A DNA stretch of 14,694 nt. Origin: RGIG3701 sp017403345. Lineage in GTDB: Bacteria; Planctomycetota; Planctomycetia; Pirellulales; Thermoguttaceae. A program made the position numbers and the translations under genes. The notes beneath the pieces were generated by a model. It worked only from the letters and a program-made list of their open reading frames with translations, was not told the origin of the DNA and did not search any database. Positions 4,985 to 11,342 of this stretch are shown piece after piece; position 1 is the stretch's first letter; each line of letters begins with the position of its first letter. The stretch covers positions 1-14,694 of the forward strand of contig JAFQOH010000241.1 in NCBI GenBank assembly GCA_017403345.1, given 5' to 3'.

Positions 4985-5043
4985 AGACGCAGATTGTCAA
5001 AAACTTTTCATCTTTCGCGACCTGGTACTTCGCTCAAGATTTT
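4985..5043. repeat. 59-bp direct repeat, copy 1
   Basis: Identical to 6430-6488 except at one position (C at 5021, G at 6466). It lies 15 bases beyond the RHH stop codon. With copy 2 it brackets exactly the integrase-RHH cassette. It contains CAGATTGTC at 4990-4998. Confidence 0.95.
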
Positions 5044-5058
5044 GTTTTTTGAAAAATT

Positions 5059-5220
5059 TCACACATCGAGTGCTTTTTTGAGGAGATCGCGGACGATCTC
5101 CGCCATCCGGATGGGGTATCCGGCTCTTTTTTCCGCATCGGATCGGATCTTATCGAGCTTCCTCCGAAGTTCCGAAGTCAGCCCGATGGTGATCGTCCCG
5201 CGGATCGTATCTTTTTCCAT
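5059..5220 (-). CDS. Ribbon-helix-helix (CopG/Arc-like) DNA-binding protein, 53 aa
   Basis: The small protein has the expected order of an RHH fold: a beta strand near the N-terminus (TIRGTITIGL, about 5-14), helix 1 (TSELRRKLDKIRSDAEKR) and helix 2 (MAEIVRDLLKKAL). RHH dimers place the two strands in the DNA major groove. They act as repressors, plasmid copy or partition regulators, or accessory recombination factors. The gene starts 18 bases after the integrase stop, with AAAGGA before the ATG, so the two are co-transcribed. A role in controlling int expression or assisting recombination at the nearby repeats is plausible but inferred. Confidence 0.8.
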   Translation of the reverse strand: MEKDTIRGTITIGLTSELRRKLDKIRSDAEKRAGYPIRMAEIVRDLLKKALDV

Positions 5221-5238
5221 GTTTTTTCCTTTCTGTTC

Positions 5239-6276
5239 TCATTCGAGTCGGACTTCCAGCGCCAGATTTTCCAGTGCCAGTGCCGCTCTGGTCATGGATT
5301 GGTAATGTCTGGCCGTGACGGCGGCGGAGGTATGGCCAAGGACGAGCTGAGCGTCCTGCACGACGGTCGCGACGAACCGTCGGAAGGCATGGAAGGTCCC
5401 GAGGACCTTTTGCCGGATCCCGGCTCGAAAAATGATCCTTTCTCTTTCAGTCTGAAAGAGGGATTTCCCGTGCGGCCATCGAAAGATCCGGTCATTTTTA
5501 GGATCTCTCGGCATTTCGTCAAGGACATCGCGGACGGGTCCGGAGATCGGAATGAGCTTTTCCACGCCGGTCTTTTCCTCTTCTGCCGGGATGACGAACA
5601 TCGGACGGCCTCCGATATTTCGGATCTGTGACCATCGCAGGGCGAAGAGATCGGACTTCCGCATCCCCGTCAAAGCGAGTATCCTGTAGGCGCACTCCCA
5701 CCATTTTCCGGGGGTGATGTTCGGCAGCTTCGGCCATCGTGCGCAGGAGCAGGCCTGGATCACGGCCTGGACTTCGTTTCGGGACGGCGTTTTCCCGGTC
5801 GGATTCAGATAGACCCGGACGGGCGGAAAGGCGGGAGGCATCGGTATCAGCTCGCGGGCTTCGCGATGCTTTTCGGTTTTCGGACCGGCATGGGACAGGA
5901 TGGACATGAGCGCGTTGCAGTGCTTCCGGATCGTCGCAGGCCTCATTTTTCCAGCCTCGACACGCTTGAACAGTTCGGCGGAAAAGCAATTCATGACCGA
6001 TTTGGAGATCTCGCACAGGGGAGGATCTCCGGTGATCTGGACCCAATAGCGCAGGGCGGTCTCTCTTTGCCGGATCGTATCATCCGAGACTCTCTTTGGA
6101 ATGGAAACTTCCGGCTTATAGGCGGCCTCATAAAACTGGGAGAGGGTCATGGAGTCGGAAAGACCGGCATCATTCTCTTCTTTTGCGGCTCGGTAAAGGT
6201 CGCGCAGGGTGAGGTCCAGTGCATTCGGATCGGTCTCAAGGATCTCTTTTAAGGTCTGATTTTTGTAAATGGCCAT
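5239..6276 (-). CDS. Tyrosine recombinase / integrase
   Basis: The 345-aa protein has an N-terminal SAM-like core-binding domain (about 42-130) and a C-terminal catalytic domain (about 160-340). The catalytic residues are visible: R206 (LTGMRKSDL), K235 (EEEKTG), H296 and R299 (FHAFRR), H315 (LGHTS) and the nucleophile Y325 (RHYQS). The stretch between HxxR and LGH is about six residues shorter than usual. Such enzymes integrate and excise elements at tRNA genes. Here the gene lies about 440 bases from the 3' end of tRNA-Gly(CCC), on the same strand, so that tRNA is the likely attB. The start is supported by GGAAGGGG before the ATG. A palindrome (6309-6327) and a strong promoter (6492-6519) lie upstream. 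Confidence 0.95.
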   Translation of the reverse strand: MAIYKNQTLKEILETDPNALDLTLRDLYRAAKEENDAGLSDSMTLSQFYEAAYKPEVSIPKRVSDDTIRQRETALRYWVQITGDPPLCEISKSVMNCFSAELFKRVEAGKMRPATIRKHCNALMSILSHAGPKTEKHREARELIPMPPAFPPVRVYLNPTGKTPSRNEVQAVIQACSCARWPKLPNITPGKWWECAYRILALTGMRKSDLFALRWSQIRNIGGRPMFVIPAEEEKTGVEKLIPISGPVRDVLDEMPRDPKNDRIFRWPHGKSLFQTERERIIFRAGIRQKVLGTFHAFRRFVATVVQDAQLVLGHTSAAVTARHYQSMTRAALALENLALEVRLE

Positions 6277-6308
6277 AAAAATCCCCTTCCGTTAAAAAAT
6301 CGCCAGAT

Positions 6309-6327
6309 TGTCTATTTTAAATAGACA
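6309..6327. promoter_or_regulatory. Palindromic operator-like site upstream of int
   Basis: TGTCTATTTTAAATAGACA is a perfect 9-bp inverted repeat around a single T, 33 bases before the int start codon. CGCC (6301-6304) and GGCG (6336-6339) extend it outward. It lies between promoter and gene, which suits a repressor site. It overlaps a CAGATTGTC motif at 6304-6312. Confidence 0.65.
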
Positions 6328-6429
6328 TACAAACAGGCGAGATGCAAATTTTTTCAGGGGGAAAAAAGGAAATTTGGCAAAATAATGCCGTTTACTCCGC
6401 ATCAGACTGATTTTAGCGAAAATTCCGTC

Positions 6430-6488
6430 AGACGCAGATTGTCAAAAACTTTTCATCTTTCGCGAGCTGGTACTTCGCTCAAGATTTT
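6430..6488. repeat. 59-bp direct repeat, copy 2
   Basis: Matches 4985-5043 with one mismatch. Its right edge coincides with the predicted transcription start of the promoter at 6492-6519, so this copy would be transcribed as the 5' leader of the int mRNA. It contains CAGATTGTC at 6435-6443. Confidence 0.95.
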
Positions 6489-6491
6489 TTT

Positions 6492-6519
6492 ACTATACCA
6501 GAAAAAAAATTTTTGTCAA
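6492..6519 (-). promoter_or_regulatory. Strong sigma70-type promoter driving int
   Basis: On the minus strand TTGACA (6519-6514), a 16-bp AT-rich spacer and TATAGT (6497-6492). The predicted start near 6485 would give a leader of about 210 nt before int. Confidence 0.8.
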
Positions 6520-6551
6520 GGGGAATCGAAAAAAAAATTCAAGAAATAGAA

Positions 6552-6616
6552 AAAAAGCTAAGAGGAGGACAATCTGCATAAAAGAATAACCCCTTAGCTT
6601 TTTGGTTCCGTCCTCC
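6552..6616. other. Interleaved complementary segments (pseudoknot-type)
   Basis: AAAAAGCTAAG (6552-6562) is fully complementary to CTTAGCTTTTT (6593-6603). GGAGGAC (6564-6570) is complementary to GTCCTCC (6610-6616). The order A-B-A'-B' is that of an H-type pseudoknot or of two mutually exclusive hairpins. The first loop contains an inverted CAGATTGTC (6568-6576). Confidence 0.65.
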
Positions 6617-6643
6617 ACATGCCATTCGAGGTACCAGCTCTAT

Positions 6644-6659
6644 CCTCCGTCCCCGGAGG
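6644..6659. other. GC-rich hairpin near the tRNA 3' end
   Basis: CCTCCG-TCCC-CGGAGG is a perfect 6-bp stem about 60 bases from the tRNA-Gly 3' end, in the presumed att region. Confidence 0.55.
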
Positions 6660-6719
6660 CCGACACGATCCCGATCAGCGTCACCGCCTCCCGGCACCAC
6701 GGAAAAAATATTTCAAAAA

Positions 6720-6791
6720 AGCGAGGGACGGGATTCGAACCCGCGACGTCCAGCTTGGGAAGCTAGCATTCTGCCACTGAATTACTCTCGC
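6720..6791 (-). tRNA. tRNA-Gly (anticodon CCC), likely integration site
   Basis: A 72-nt cloverleaf on the minus strand. The acceptor is GCGAGAG/CCCTCGC. The anticodon arm CTAGC-TTCCCAA-GCTGG carries anticodon CCC. The T-arm is GCGGG-TTCGAAT-CCCGT, with discriminator T and no encoded CCA. One acceptor pair, A6-C67, is mismatched. Its 3' end faces the integrase gene, the standard arrangement for tRNA-targeting tyrosine recombinases, where the incoming element rebuilds the tRNA 3' end. Confidence 0.95.
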
Positions 6792-6802
6792 ATGATGGTT
6801 AA

Positions 6803-6830
6803 AGTTTAGCCGATTTTCAAATTTTGTCAA
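6803..6830 (-). promoter_or_regulatory. Promoter of tRNA-Gly
   Basis: On the minus strand TTGACA (6830-6825), a 16-bp spacer and TAAACT (6808-6803), ending about 12 bases before the mature tRNA 5' end. Confidence 0.75.
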
Positions 6831-6850
6831 GGGGGGGATGACGATTTTTT

Positions 6851-6903
6851 TAAAAAAGTTTGCGTTTCGCCGAAATTTCTCATTTTGCTGCGAGACGCAA
6901 ACT
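6851..6903 (-). terminator. Rho-independent terminator of the lipoprotein gene
   Basis: The arms 6857-6869 and 6891-6903 form a 13-bp stem (AGTTTGCGT core) that is perfect but for one T-G/A-C position. On the minus strand it is followed at once by TTTTTT. It lies about 10 bases after the lipoprotein stop codon and insulates that gene from tRNA-Gly. Confidence 0.8.
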
Positions 6904-6912
6904 AAAATCCTG

Positions 6913-7269
6913 CTATTTTGCAGACGTTTGCGAGCCCCCCTCTTTCGCAAGTTTTTCCTGCTCCTTCTTAAGCCGCTCAAGATTTTTCTTGTCGACCTCG
7001 ATACTTCGGTTTGCAATATCCAGACTCTTAACAGCCTGCTTGTCTCCGGCAGCTTCAAGCTGGGCACGCTCTTCCTGGTAGCGGGCTTCTCGGCGAGCGA
7101 TGCTAGCTTCCATTTCCTGGATCTCGATGGCAAGGAAATCAGCTCGACTCATCGTAGCCGGCGTCTCCGGAGCTTTCGAACATCCAGATGCCAGAAAAAC
7201 AGGAGTGAGCAAGCCTAAAAAAAGAGCGAACGCGATCGCAGGGGTTTGGGTGGATCGTATAGGCAACAT
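6913..7269 (-). CDS. Small coiled-coil lipoprotein
   Basis: The 118-aa product has a basic N-terminus (MLPIRSTQTP), a hydrophobic core (AIAFALFLGLLTPVFL) and a lipobox-like LASGC, so Cys30 would be lipidated after cleavage by signal peptidase II. The mature part is mostly a charged helix (about 45-108, with Glu/Ala/Lys/Arg heptad-like stretches) and should form a coiled coil. The function is unknown. I chose the ATG at 7269 because GAGG lies six bases upstream. The in-frame ATG at 7281 lacks a ribosome binding site, and the GAGG itself lies within the longer reading. The gene is single, with its own terminator, and appears chromosomal rather than part of the element. Confidence 0.8.
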   Translation of the reverse strand: MLPIRSTQTPAIAFALFLGLLTPVFLASGCSKAPETPATMSRADFLAIEIQEMEASIARREARYQEERAQLEAAGDKQAVKSLDIANRSIEVDKKNLERLKKEQEKLAKEGGSQTSAK

Positions 7270-7343
7270 GGAAAACCTCATATTTTAAAAACAGGGAAAG
7301 GAACTTTAGCGGCGCGCAGTATATGCGTTTGCCTAAGTAACTG

Positions 7344-7372
7344 ATTATAGATGAAAAGTGCATATCTTAAAA
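7344..7372 (-). promoter_or_regulatory. Possible promoter of the lipoprotein gene
   Basis: A perfect TATAAT on the minus strand (7349-7344) lies about 75 bases before the start codon. The -35 (TTTTAA at 7372-7367, 17-bp spacer) is weak. Confidence 0.45.
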
Positions 7373-7576
7373 GGGGGTGGGGGGTGGATTTTAAAGAATT
7401 TTAGATCAAATTTAAAAGAAAAAATGCGAGACAGAAAGAAGCCAGCGACAAAATGGAGGGTATATTTAAAATGGGCAACATCTAAAACATATCCTTAACC
7501 TAAATTTGAAAGAAATTGAGAGAAAATTGCGAAAAATTGGAATAATTTACAAAAGATACCCCGCCCCCCCCTTCCC
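7373..7576. other. AT-rich intergenic stretch with terminal G and C runs
   Basis: Within the gap between the divergent lipoprotein and rpsO genes this stretch has no ORF I support. It opens with GGGGGTGGGGGGTGG and ends with CCCCGCCCCCCCCTTCCC, which are roughly complementary. Between them lies A-rich sequence. No further feature is seen. Confidence 0.5.
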
Positions 7577-7590
7577 AAAAAGCGAGAGTT

Positions 7591-7599
7591 TGCTATAAT
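7591..7599 (+). promoter_or_regulatory. Extended -10 promoter of rpsO
   Basis: TGCTATAAT gives TGn plus a perfect TATAAT. No good -35 is present, as is usual for extended -10 promoters. The leader to rpsO would be about 100 nt. Confidence 0.6.
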
Positions 7600-7654
7600 A
7601 TGCTTACATTTTTTGTATTTGGTTCAACGTAAGAATGTAGTAATTTATTTGTTT

Positions 7655-7680
7655 CACGTGGGCATGACGCCTTTAACGTG
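7655..7680 (+). promoter_or_regulatory. Leader hairpin before rpsO, possible S15 autoregulatory site
   Basis: CACGT (7655-7659) pairs with ACGTG (7676-7680) and GGGC (7660-7663) with GCCT (7669-7672), leaving a 3-nt bulge and the loop ATGAC. The inner stem has a G-U pair next to G-C pairs, the type of motif S15 recognises in 16S rRNA and in known rpsO leaders. It lies just before the AAGGA of rpsO. Confidence 0.45.
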
Positions 7681-7703
7681 GAAAAAAGGAACAGCAAAAA
7701 CAA

Positions 7704-7973
7704 ATGTCTATCACGAAAGAAACCAAACAGGAAACAATCCAGAACTTCAAACGCAGTGCCAATGACACTGGCAGCTCCGAAGTGCAGATCGCGCTTCTGA
7801 CGGGACGTATCAACTCCCTGACGGAGCACATGAACTCGCACAAGAAGGACTACTCCTGCCGTCGCGGTCTTCTCCGCCTCGTCAGTCAGCGTCGTGGTCT
7901 TTTGGACTACCTTAAGAGTGTCGACGCTCAGCGTTATCTGGATGTGATCCAGAAACTGAATATCCGTAAGTAA
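7704..7973 (+). CDS. rpsO: 30S ribosomal protein S15
   Basis: 89 aa, the normal length for the family. The S15 signature is clear: TGSSEVQIALLTGRINSLTEH, HKKDYSCRRGLLRLVSQRR and LLDYLKSVDAQRY. It binds the central domain of 16S rRNA early in 30S assembly. pnp follows 203 bases downstream, the same gene pair as in many bacteria. The ribosome binding site is distant (AAGGA about 12 bases before the ATG), which fits translational control through the leader hairpin. Confidence 0.98.
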   Translation: MSITKETKQETIQNFKRSANDTGSSEVQIALLTGRINSLTEHMNSHKKDYSCRRGLLRLVSQRRGLLDYLKSVDAQRYLDVIQKLNIRK

Positions 7974-8077
7974 TTTACTGGTTGGTGCGCTGTATTTTGT
8001 TTGTTCCCGTTTGATTCAGGATGGGACAGCTGGTGCAGGTATAGACAGAGTCAGGATTCGGGGTGGGAGCCGGAAAA

Positions 8078-8090
8078 GGGCCACTGGCCC
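8078..8090 (+). other. GC-rich hairpin between rpsO and pnp
   Basis: GGGCCACTGGCCC folds as a 5-bp stem with a 3-nt loop. T-rich sequence (GTGTCCTGTTTTCTG) follows. It may be a partial terminator or an RNA-processing site, as known between rpsO and pnp in E. coli. Confidence 0.4.
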
Positions 8091-8176
8091 GTGTCCTGTT
8101 TTCTGTTTCTTGTTTTTGGGCGGTAAATTGCGGCGCACCTGTGTTGTGTTAATAGATGAAAGAAAGATAGAAGAAA

Positions 8177-10297
8177 ATGTTGGAAGCAGAATCAAAAAAA
8201 ATACGTGTTGAGAAGAAGATTGGCAAAGAGTTGCTCTGGTTTGAAACTGGGGAATTGGCAAAACAGGCAGCAGGCAGCTGTCTGGTTGGATATGGGGATA
8301 CGATCGTTCTGGTTGCCTGTACATCTGGCTCATCTGTTTCCGGACAGGATTTTTTTCCGCTAACGTGTGACTACCGTGAACGAGTTGCTGCTGCGGGTAA
8401 ATTTCCCGGTGGTTTTGTGAAGCGTGAAGGTCGTCCAAATCTTAAGGAAACATTGACCGCTCGTTTGATCGACCGTCCGATCCGTCCTCTTTTCCCGTCT
8501 TGGTTCCGCGATGAAGTTCAGGTTTGTGCGACAGTCCTTGCTAGCGACCGACAGCATGACGGCGACATGCTTGCGATGAACGGTGCGAGTGCCGCGCTTT
8601 CGATCTCCCCCCTTCCTTTCCTTGGTCCGATCGCTTCTGTCCGCCTCGCCTGTGTTGATGGCCGTCTGATCCCGTTCCCGTCCCAGGATGAACTTTGTGA
8701 AAGCGATCTTGATCTCGTGGTCTCCGGGAATGAGGAGTCGATCCTGATGATCGAAGGGTTTGCGGATGAGATGCCGGAAGGCCCGATGGCTGAGGCGATC
8801 GAAGCTGCCCATGACTGCATTCGCGAGATCTTGGCTCTTCAGCGTGAGTTCATCGAAAAAGTCGCTCCGGTCAAGCGTGAGTATACGATTCCGGAAGACG
8901 ACGGACTTTTCGAGATTGTGAAGACAAAATATTATGACGCCTACTATGAAGCGAAGCACACGGTCGGAAAACTGGAGCGTGCGGAGGCGGTGAGTGCACT
9001 GAAGGCGAAGATCGCTGCCGAAATGATCCCGGATCCGGACGCAGAAGGCGCGATCCTTCCGAATCGTTTGGAGCAGGTCCTAGAACAGCTTGAGAAAAAG
9101 GTCGTTCGTGATCAGATCCTTAGCGGCTGCCGTCCGGATGGGCGCGGTCTGAAAGAGATCCGTCCGCTTCTCTGCAAGGCGGGCGTTCTTCCGCGAGTTC
9201 ACGGTTCTGCAGTCTTTCAGCGCGGCGAGACGCAGGCGCTCATTACTGTAACGCTCGGTACTTCGCGCGACGAACAGCGTGTTGATGGGCTTTTCGAGGA
9301 GTACAGCAAAAAATTTATGCTGGACTATAATTTCCCGTCCTATTCCGTCGGTGAATGCCGTCCGATCCGCAGTCCAGGCCGTCGTGAACTGGGGCATGGC
9401 GCACTTGCGGAACGCAGCGTGAAGCCCGTGATCCCGCTCTCTGCAGATTTCCCGTACACGATCCGTATCATCTCTGATATTTTGGAATCGAACGGCTCCA
9501 GCTCCATGGCATCGGTCTGCGGTGCCACGCTTGGTCTGATGGACGCAGGCGTTCCGATCACGAATCCTGTCGCGGGTATTTCGGTCGGTCTGGTTAAGGA
9601 GAGCAATGAGAAATGGACTCTCCTGACGGATATTATCGGCGATGAAGACCATTATGGCGACATGGACTTCAAAATTGCCGGTACGCAGAACGGCATCACG
9701 GGCATTCAGCTCGACCTGAAGATCGACGGGATCACGAATGAGATGATCCGCGCCACGATGGCCCAAAGCCGTGAAGCCCGTATTCAGATCCTTCGCACGA
9801 TGCTTCGTTCCATTCCGCGTCCGCGTACGGAGATCTCTGAATGGGCTCCGCGTCTGCTCCGCACGAAGATCAACCCGGACAAAATTGGGCTTTTGATCGG
9901 TCCCGGCGGTAAAACGATCCGTGCGATCCAGGAATCTACCGGTGCGACGATCGACATTGATGATGACGGCACGGTGCTCATCTCCAGTTTGAATCTGGAG
10001 AGTGCGCAGGCTGCTATGAATCAGGTCGATGCACTGACCGCAACGGTCGAGATCGGGCGTGTTTATCGCGGCCGCGTGACGAGCATCAAGGATTTCGGTG
10101 CGTTTATTGAGATCCTCCCTGGACGAGACGGATTGTGCCACATCAGCGAGCTGTCGAGCGGTTACGTTCAGAAAGTTTCGGATGTTTGTGCCATTGGCGA
10201 CGTCATGGACGTGAAGGTGATCGACATTGACGAGCAGGATCGTGTGAAGCTAAGTCGTAAAGCCGTCATGATCGAACGTGGTGAGATCGAAGAGTAG
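8177..10297 (+). CDS. pnp: Polyribonucleotide nucleotidyltransferase (PNPase)
   Basis: The 706-aa enzyme degrades RNA 3' to 5' by phosphorolysis and can also add tails. Domains in order: RNase PH domain 1 (about 10-150, with GKFPGGFVKREGRP at 74-87 and RLIDRPIRPLFP), a helical linker (about 240-310), and RNase PH domain 2 (about 315-545, with GRPDGRGLKEIRPL, RRELGHGALAER and SNGSSSMASVCG). The GDEDHYGDMDFK motif holds the metal-binding aspartates D489-D497. A KH domain with GPGG at 575-578 and an S1 domain (about 626-694, GRVYRGRVTSIKDFGAFIEI) complete it. No domain is missing and the length is normal. The ribosome binding site is weak (purine-rich AGAAAG). A terminator follows the gene. Confidence 0.98.
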   Translation: MLEAESKKIRVEKKIGKELLWFETGELAKQAAGSCLVGYGDTIVLVACTSGSSVSGQDFFPLTCDYRERVAAAGKFPGGFVKREGRPNLKETLTARLIDRPIRPLFPSWFRDEVQVCATVLASDRQHDGDMLAMNGASAALSISPLPFLGPIASVRLACVDGRLIPFPSQDELCESDLDLVVSGNEESILMIEGFADEMPEGPMAEAIEAAHDCIREILALQREFIEKVAPVKREYTIPEDDGLFEIVKTKYYDAYYEAKHTVGKLERAEAVSALKAKIAAEMIPDPDAEGAILPNRLEQVLEQLEKKVVRDQILSGCRPDGRGLKEIRPLLCKAGVLPRVHGSAVFQRGETQALITVTLGTSRDEQRVDGLFEEYSKKFMLDYNFPSYSVGECRPIRSPGRRELGHGALAERSVKPVIPLSADFPYTIRIISDILESNGSSSMASVCGATLGLMDAGVPITNPVAGISVGLVKESNEKWTLLTDIIGDEDHYGDMDFKIAGTQNGITGIQLDLKIDGITNEMIRATMAQSREARIQILRTMLRSIPRPRTEISEWAPRLLRTKINPDKIGLLIGPGGKTIRAIQESTGATIDIDDDGTVLISSLNLESAQAAMNQVDALTATVEIGRVYRGRVTSIKDFGAFIEILPGRDGLCHISELSSGYVQKVSDVCAIGDVMDVKVIDIDEQDRVKLSRKAVMIERGEIEE

Positions 10298-10324
10298 TTT
10301 CTCTTCGCAAGGAATCTTGAGAAG

Positions 10325-10355
10325 CGCCTGCGAAGTCCTTGCAGGCGTTTTCTTT
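10325..10355 (+). terminator. Rho-independent terminator of pnp
   Basis: CGCCTGC (10325-10331) pairs with GCAGGCG (10341-10347) around a 9-nt loop and is followed by TTTTCTTT. It lies 28 bases after the pnp stop. It covers a possible TTG start of the kinase, which argues for the ATG at 10369. Confidence 0.9.
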
Positions 10356-10368
10356 ATGGAGTTTTCTG

Positions 10369-11205
10369 ATGCAGGAAAATGCGAGTGGAAAATCCCGTCA
10401 GCGTCTAATCGACGAGTACACGGAAATTGCGCGGCTTGCAGGAGCGTTAGCGCATGAAATCAAGAGTCCTCTTTCGACGATCCGATTGACGATGGAGGTG
10501 CTGACTGAGGATCTGGAGCAGCCGGAAACGGAACGGGAACGCAGAACGCTGAACATGGCGCGTACGGTCGTTACGCAGTGTCGGCGTCTTGAGAGTATTT
10601 TGAATCAATTTTTGATGTTCGCCAAGGCTCCGGCGATCAAAACATCGCCAAGTGACCTGAATACTGAAGTGCGTTCGATCCTGGATTTTTATCAGGAGAA
10701 GGCGAAGCAGAAGAATATTGAGATCCTGATGTTTTTGGAGCCAGAACTGCCGCCGATCCAGCTTGACAAAAATGCGTTTGGGTGTGTTCTTTGGAATCTG
10801 ATCAACAATGCGGAGGCTGCGATGAAGGATGGCGGTCAGCTATTGGTCCGGACACACCTGACTCCTGACGGCGTGGCGCTGGATCTCATTGACAATGGGT
10901 GCGGGATGGACGCCAAGACGCTGGAAAAGCTCTATGATGCGTTCTATACGACGAAAAGCAATGGATTTGGACTGGGGTTGCCGACGGTGAGGAAAATCAT
11001 CGAGGCACATGGAGCGATTTTGGAAGTGCAGAGTGAGCTTCGCCGCGGAACGAAATTTACGATGAAGTTTCCTGCGCCAGCCATGATAGGTTCTGGAAAG
11101 GAAGATGTTATGGAGCGGCTTCGTCGTGAGTTGGAAGAGGAAGAGCAGGCAGAGGTAAAGTCGGGAGTGCGGATGGAGATCCAGAGTCATGATCCAGAGT
11201 CATGA
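10369..11205 (+). CDS. Cytosolic sensor histidine kinase of an NtrC-type system
   Basis: The 278-aa kinase has no membrane segment, PAS or HAMP domain. A HisKA domain (about 20-90) carries the phospho-acceptor in LAHEIKSPLST (H29). The HATPase domain (about 95-236) has the N box NLINNAEA (N143-N147), G1 DNGCGMD (175-181), the F box (YDAFYTTKSNG) and G2 GFGLGL (199-204). The C-terminal tail is highly charged (RRELEEEEQAEVK). It should phosphorylate D56 of the downstream NtrC-family regulator. Its signal is unknown and must come through a partner or the short N-terminus. GGAG seven bases before the ATG at 10369 supports this start. The stop codon lies inside a 13-bp tandem repeat. Confidence 0.92.
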   Translation: MQENASGKSRQRLIDEYTEIARLAGALAHEIKSPLSTIRLTMEVLTEDLEQPETERERRTLNMARTVVTQCRRLESILNQFLMFAKAPAIKTSPSDLNTEVRSILDFYQEKAKQKNIEILMFLEPELPPIQLDKNAFGCVLWNLINNAEAAMKDGGQLLVRTHLTPDGVALDLIDNGCGMDAKTLEKLYDAFYTTKSNGFGLGLPTVRKIIEAHGAILEVQSELRRGTKFTMKFPAPAMIGSGKEDVMERLRRELEEEEQAEVKSGVRMEIQSHDPES

Positions 11206-11255
11206 TCCAGAGTCATGATCCAGAGTCATGATCCAGAGTCATGATCCAGAGTCAT
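11178..11255 (+). repeat. Six 13-bp tandem repeats at the end of the kinase gene
   Basis: GATCCAGAGTCAT is repeated six times without change. The kinase's last codons and stop (11203-11205) fall in copies 1-3. The rest lies in the gap before the regulator gene. The unit is not a multiple of three, and the frame is closed by the junction of copies 2 and 3, so changes in later copies would not alter the protein. Confidence 0.97.
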
Positions 11256-11285
11256 GATTTAAGACGGGCATTTTAGTAATGGGAA

Positions 11286-11304
11286 CGCCGACGCTTTTTC
11301 GGCG
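11286..11304 (+). other. Hairpin in the kinase-regulator gap
   Basis: CGCCGA pairs with TCGGCG around CGCTTTT, 39 bases before the regulator start. There is no U-tract, so termination is unlikely. Confidence 0.45.
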
Positions 11305-11342
11305 GCTGGAGGGATCTGAGACAGGGAAGGGAGAACGGAAAG

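Noticed and set aside
6640..6712. Short minus-strand frame ending in EAVTLIGIVSASGDGG
   Set aside because: It reads protein-like but has only about 20 codons, with no start or ribosome binding site of quality. It may be a gene remnant at the att junction.
7373..7385. G-quadruplex motif
   Set aside because: The G runs are present but too few, separate runs are visible to meet a standard four-run pattern.
9080..10141. Minus-strand open frame of 353 codons within pnp
   Set aside because: It is the antisense shadow of pnp, whose domains are unambiguous.
10339..10368. Upstream TTG start for the histidine kinase
   Set aside because: It falls inside the pnp terminator hairpin and has no ribosome binding site. 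The ATG at 10369 has GGAG at good spacing.
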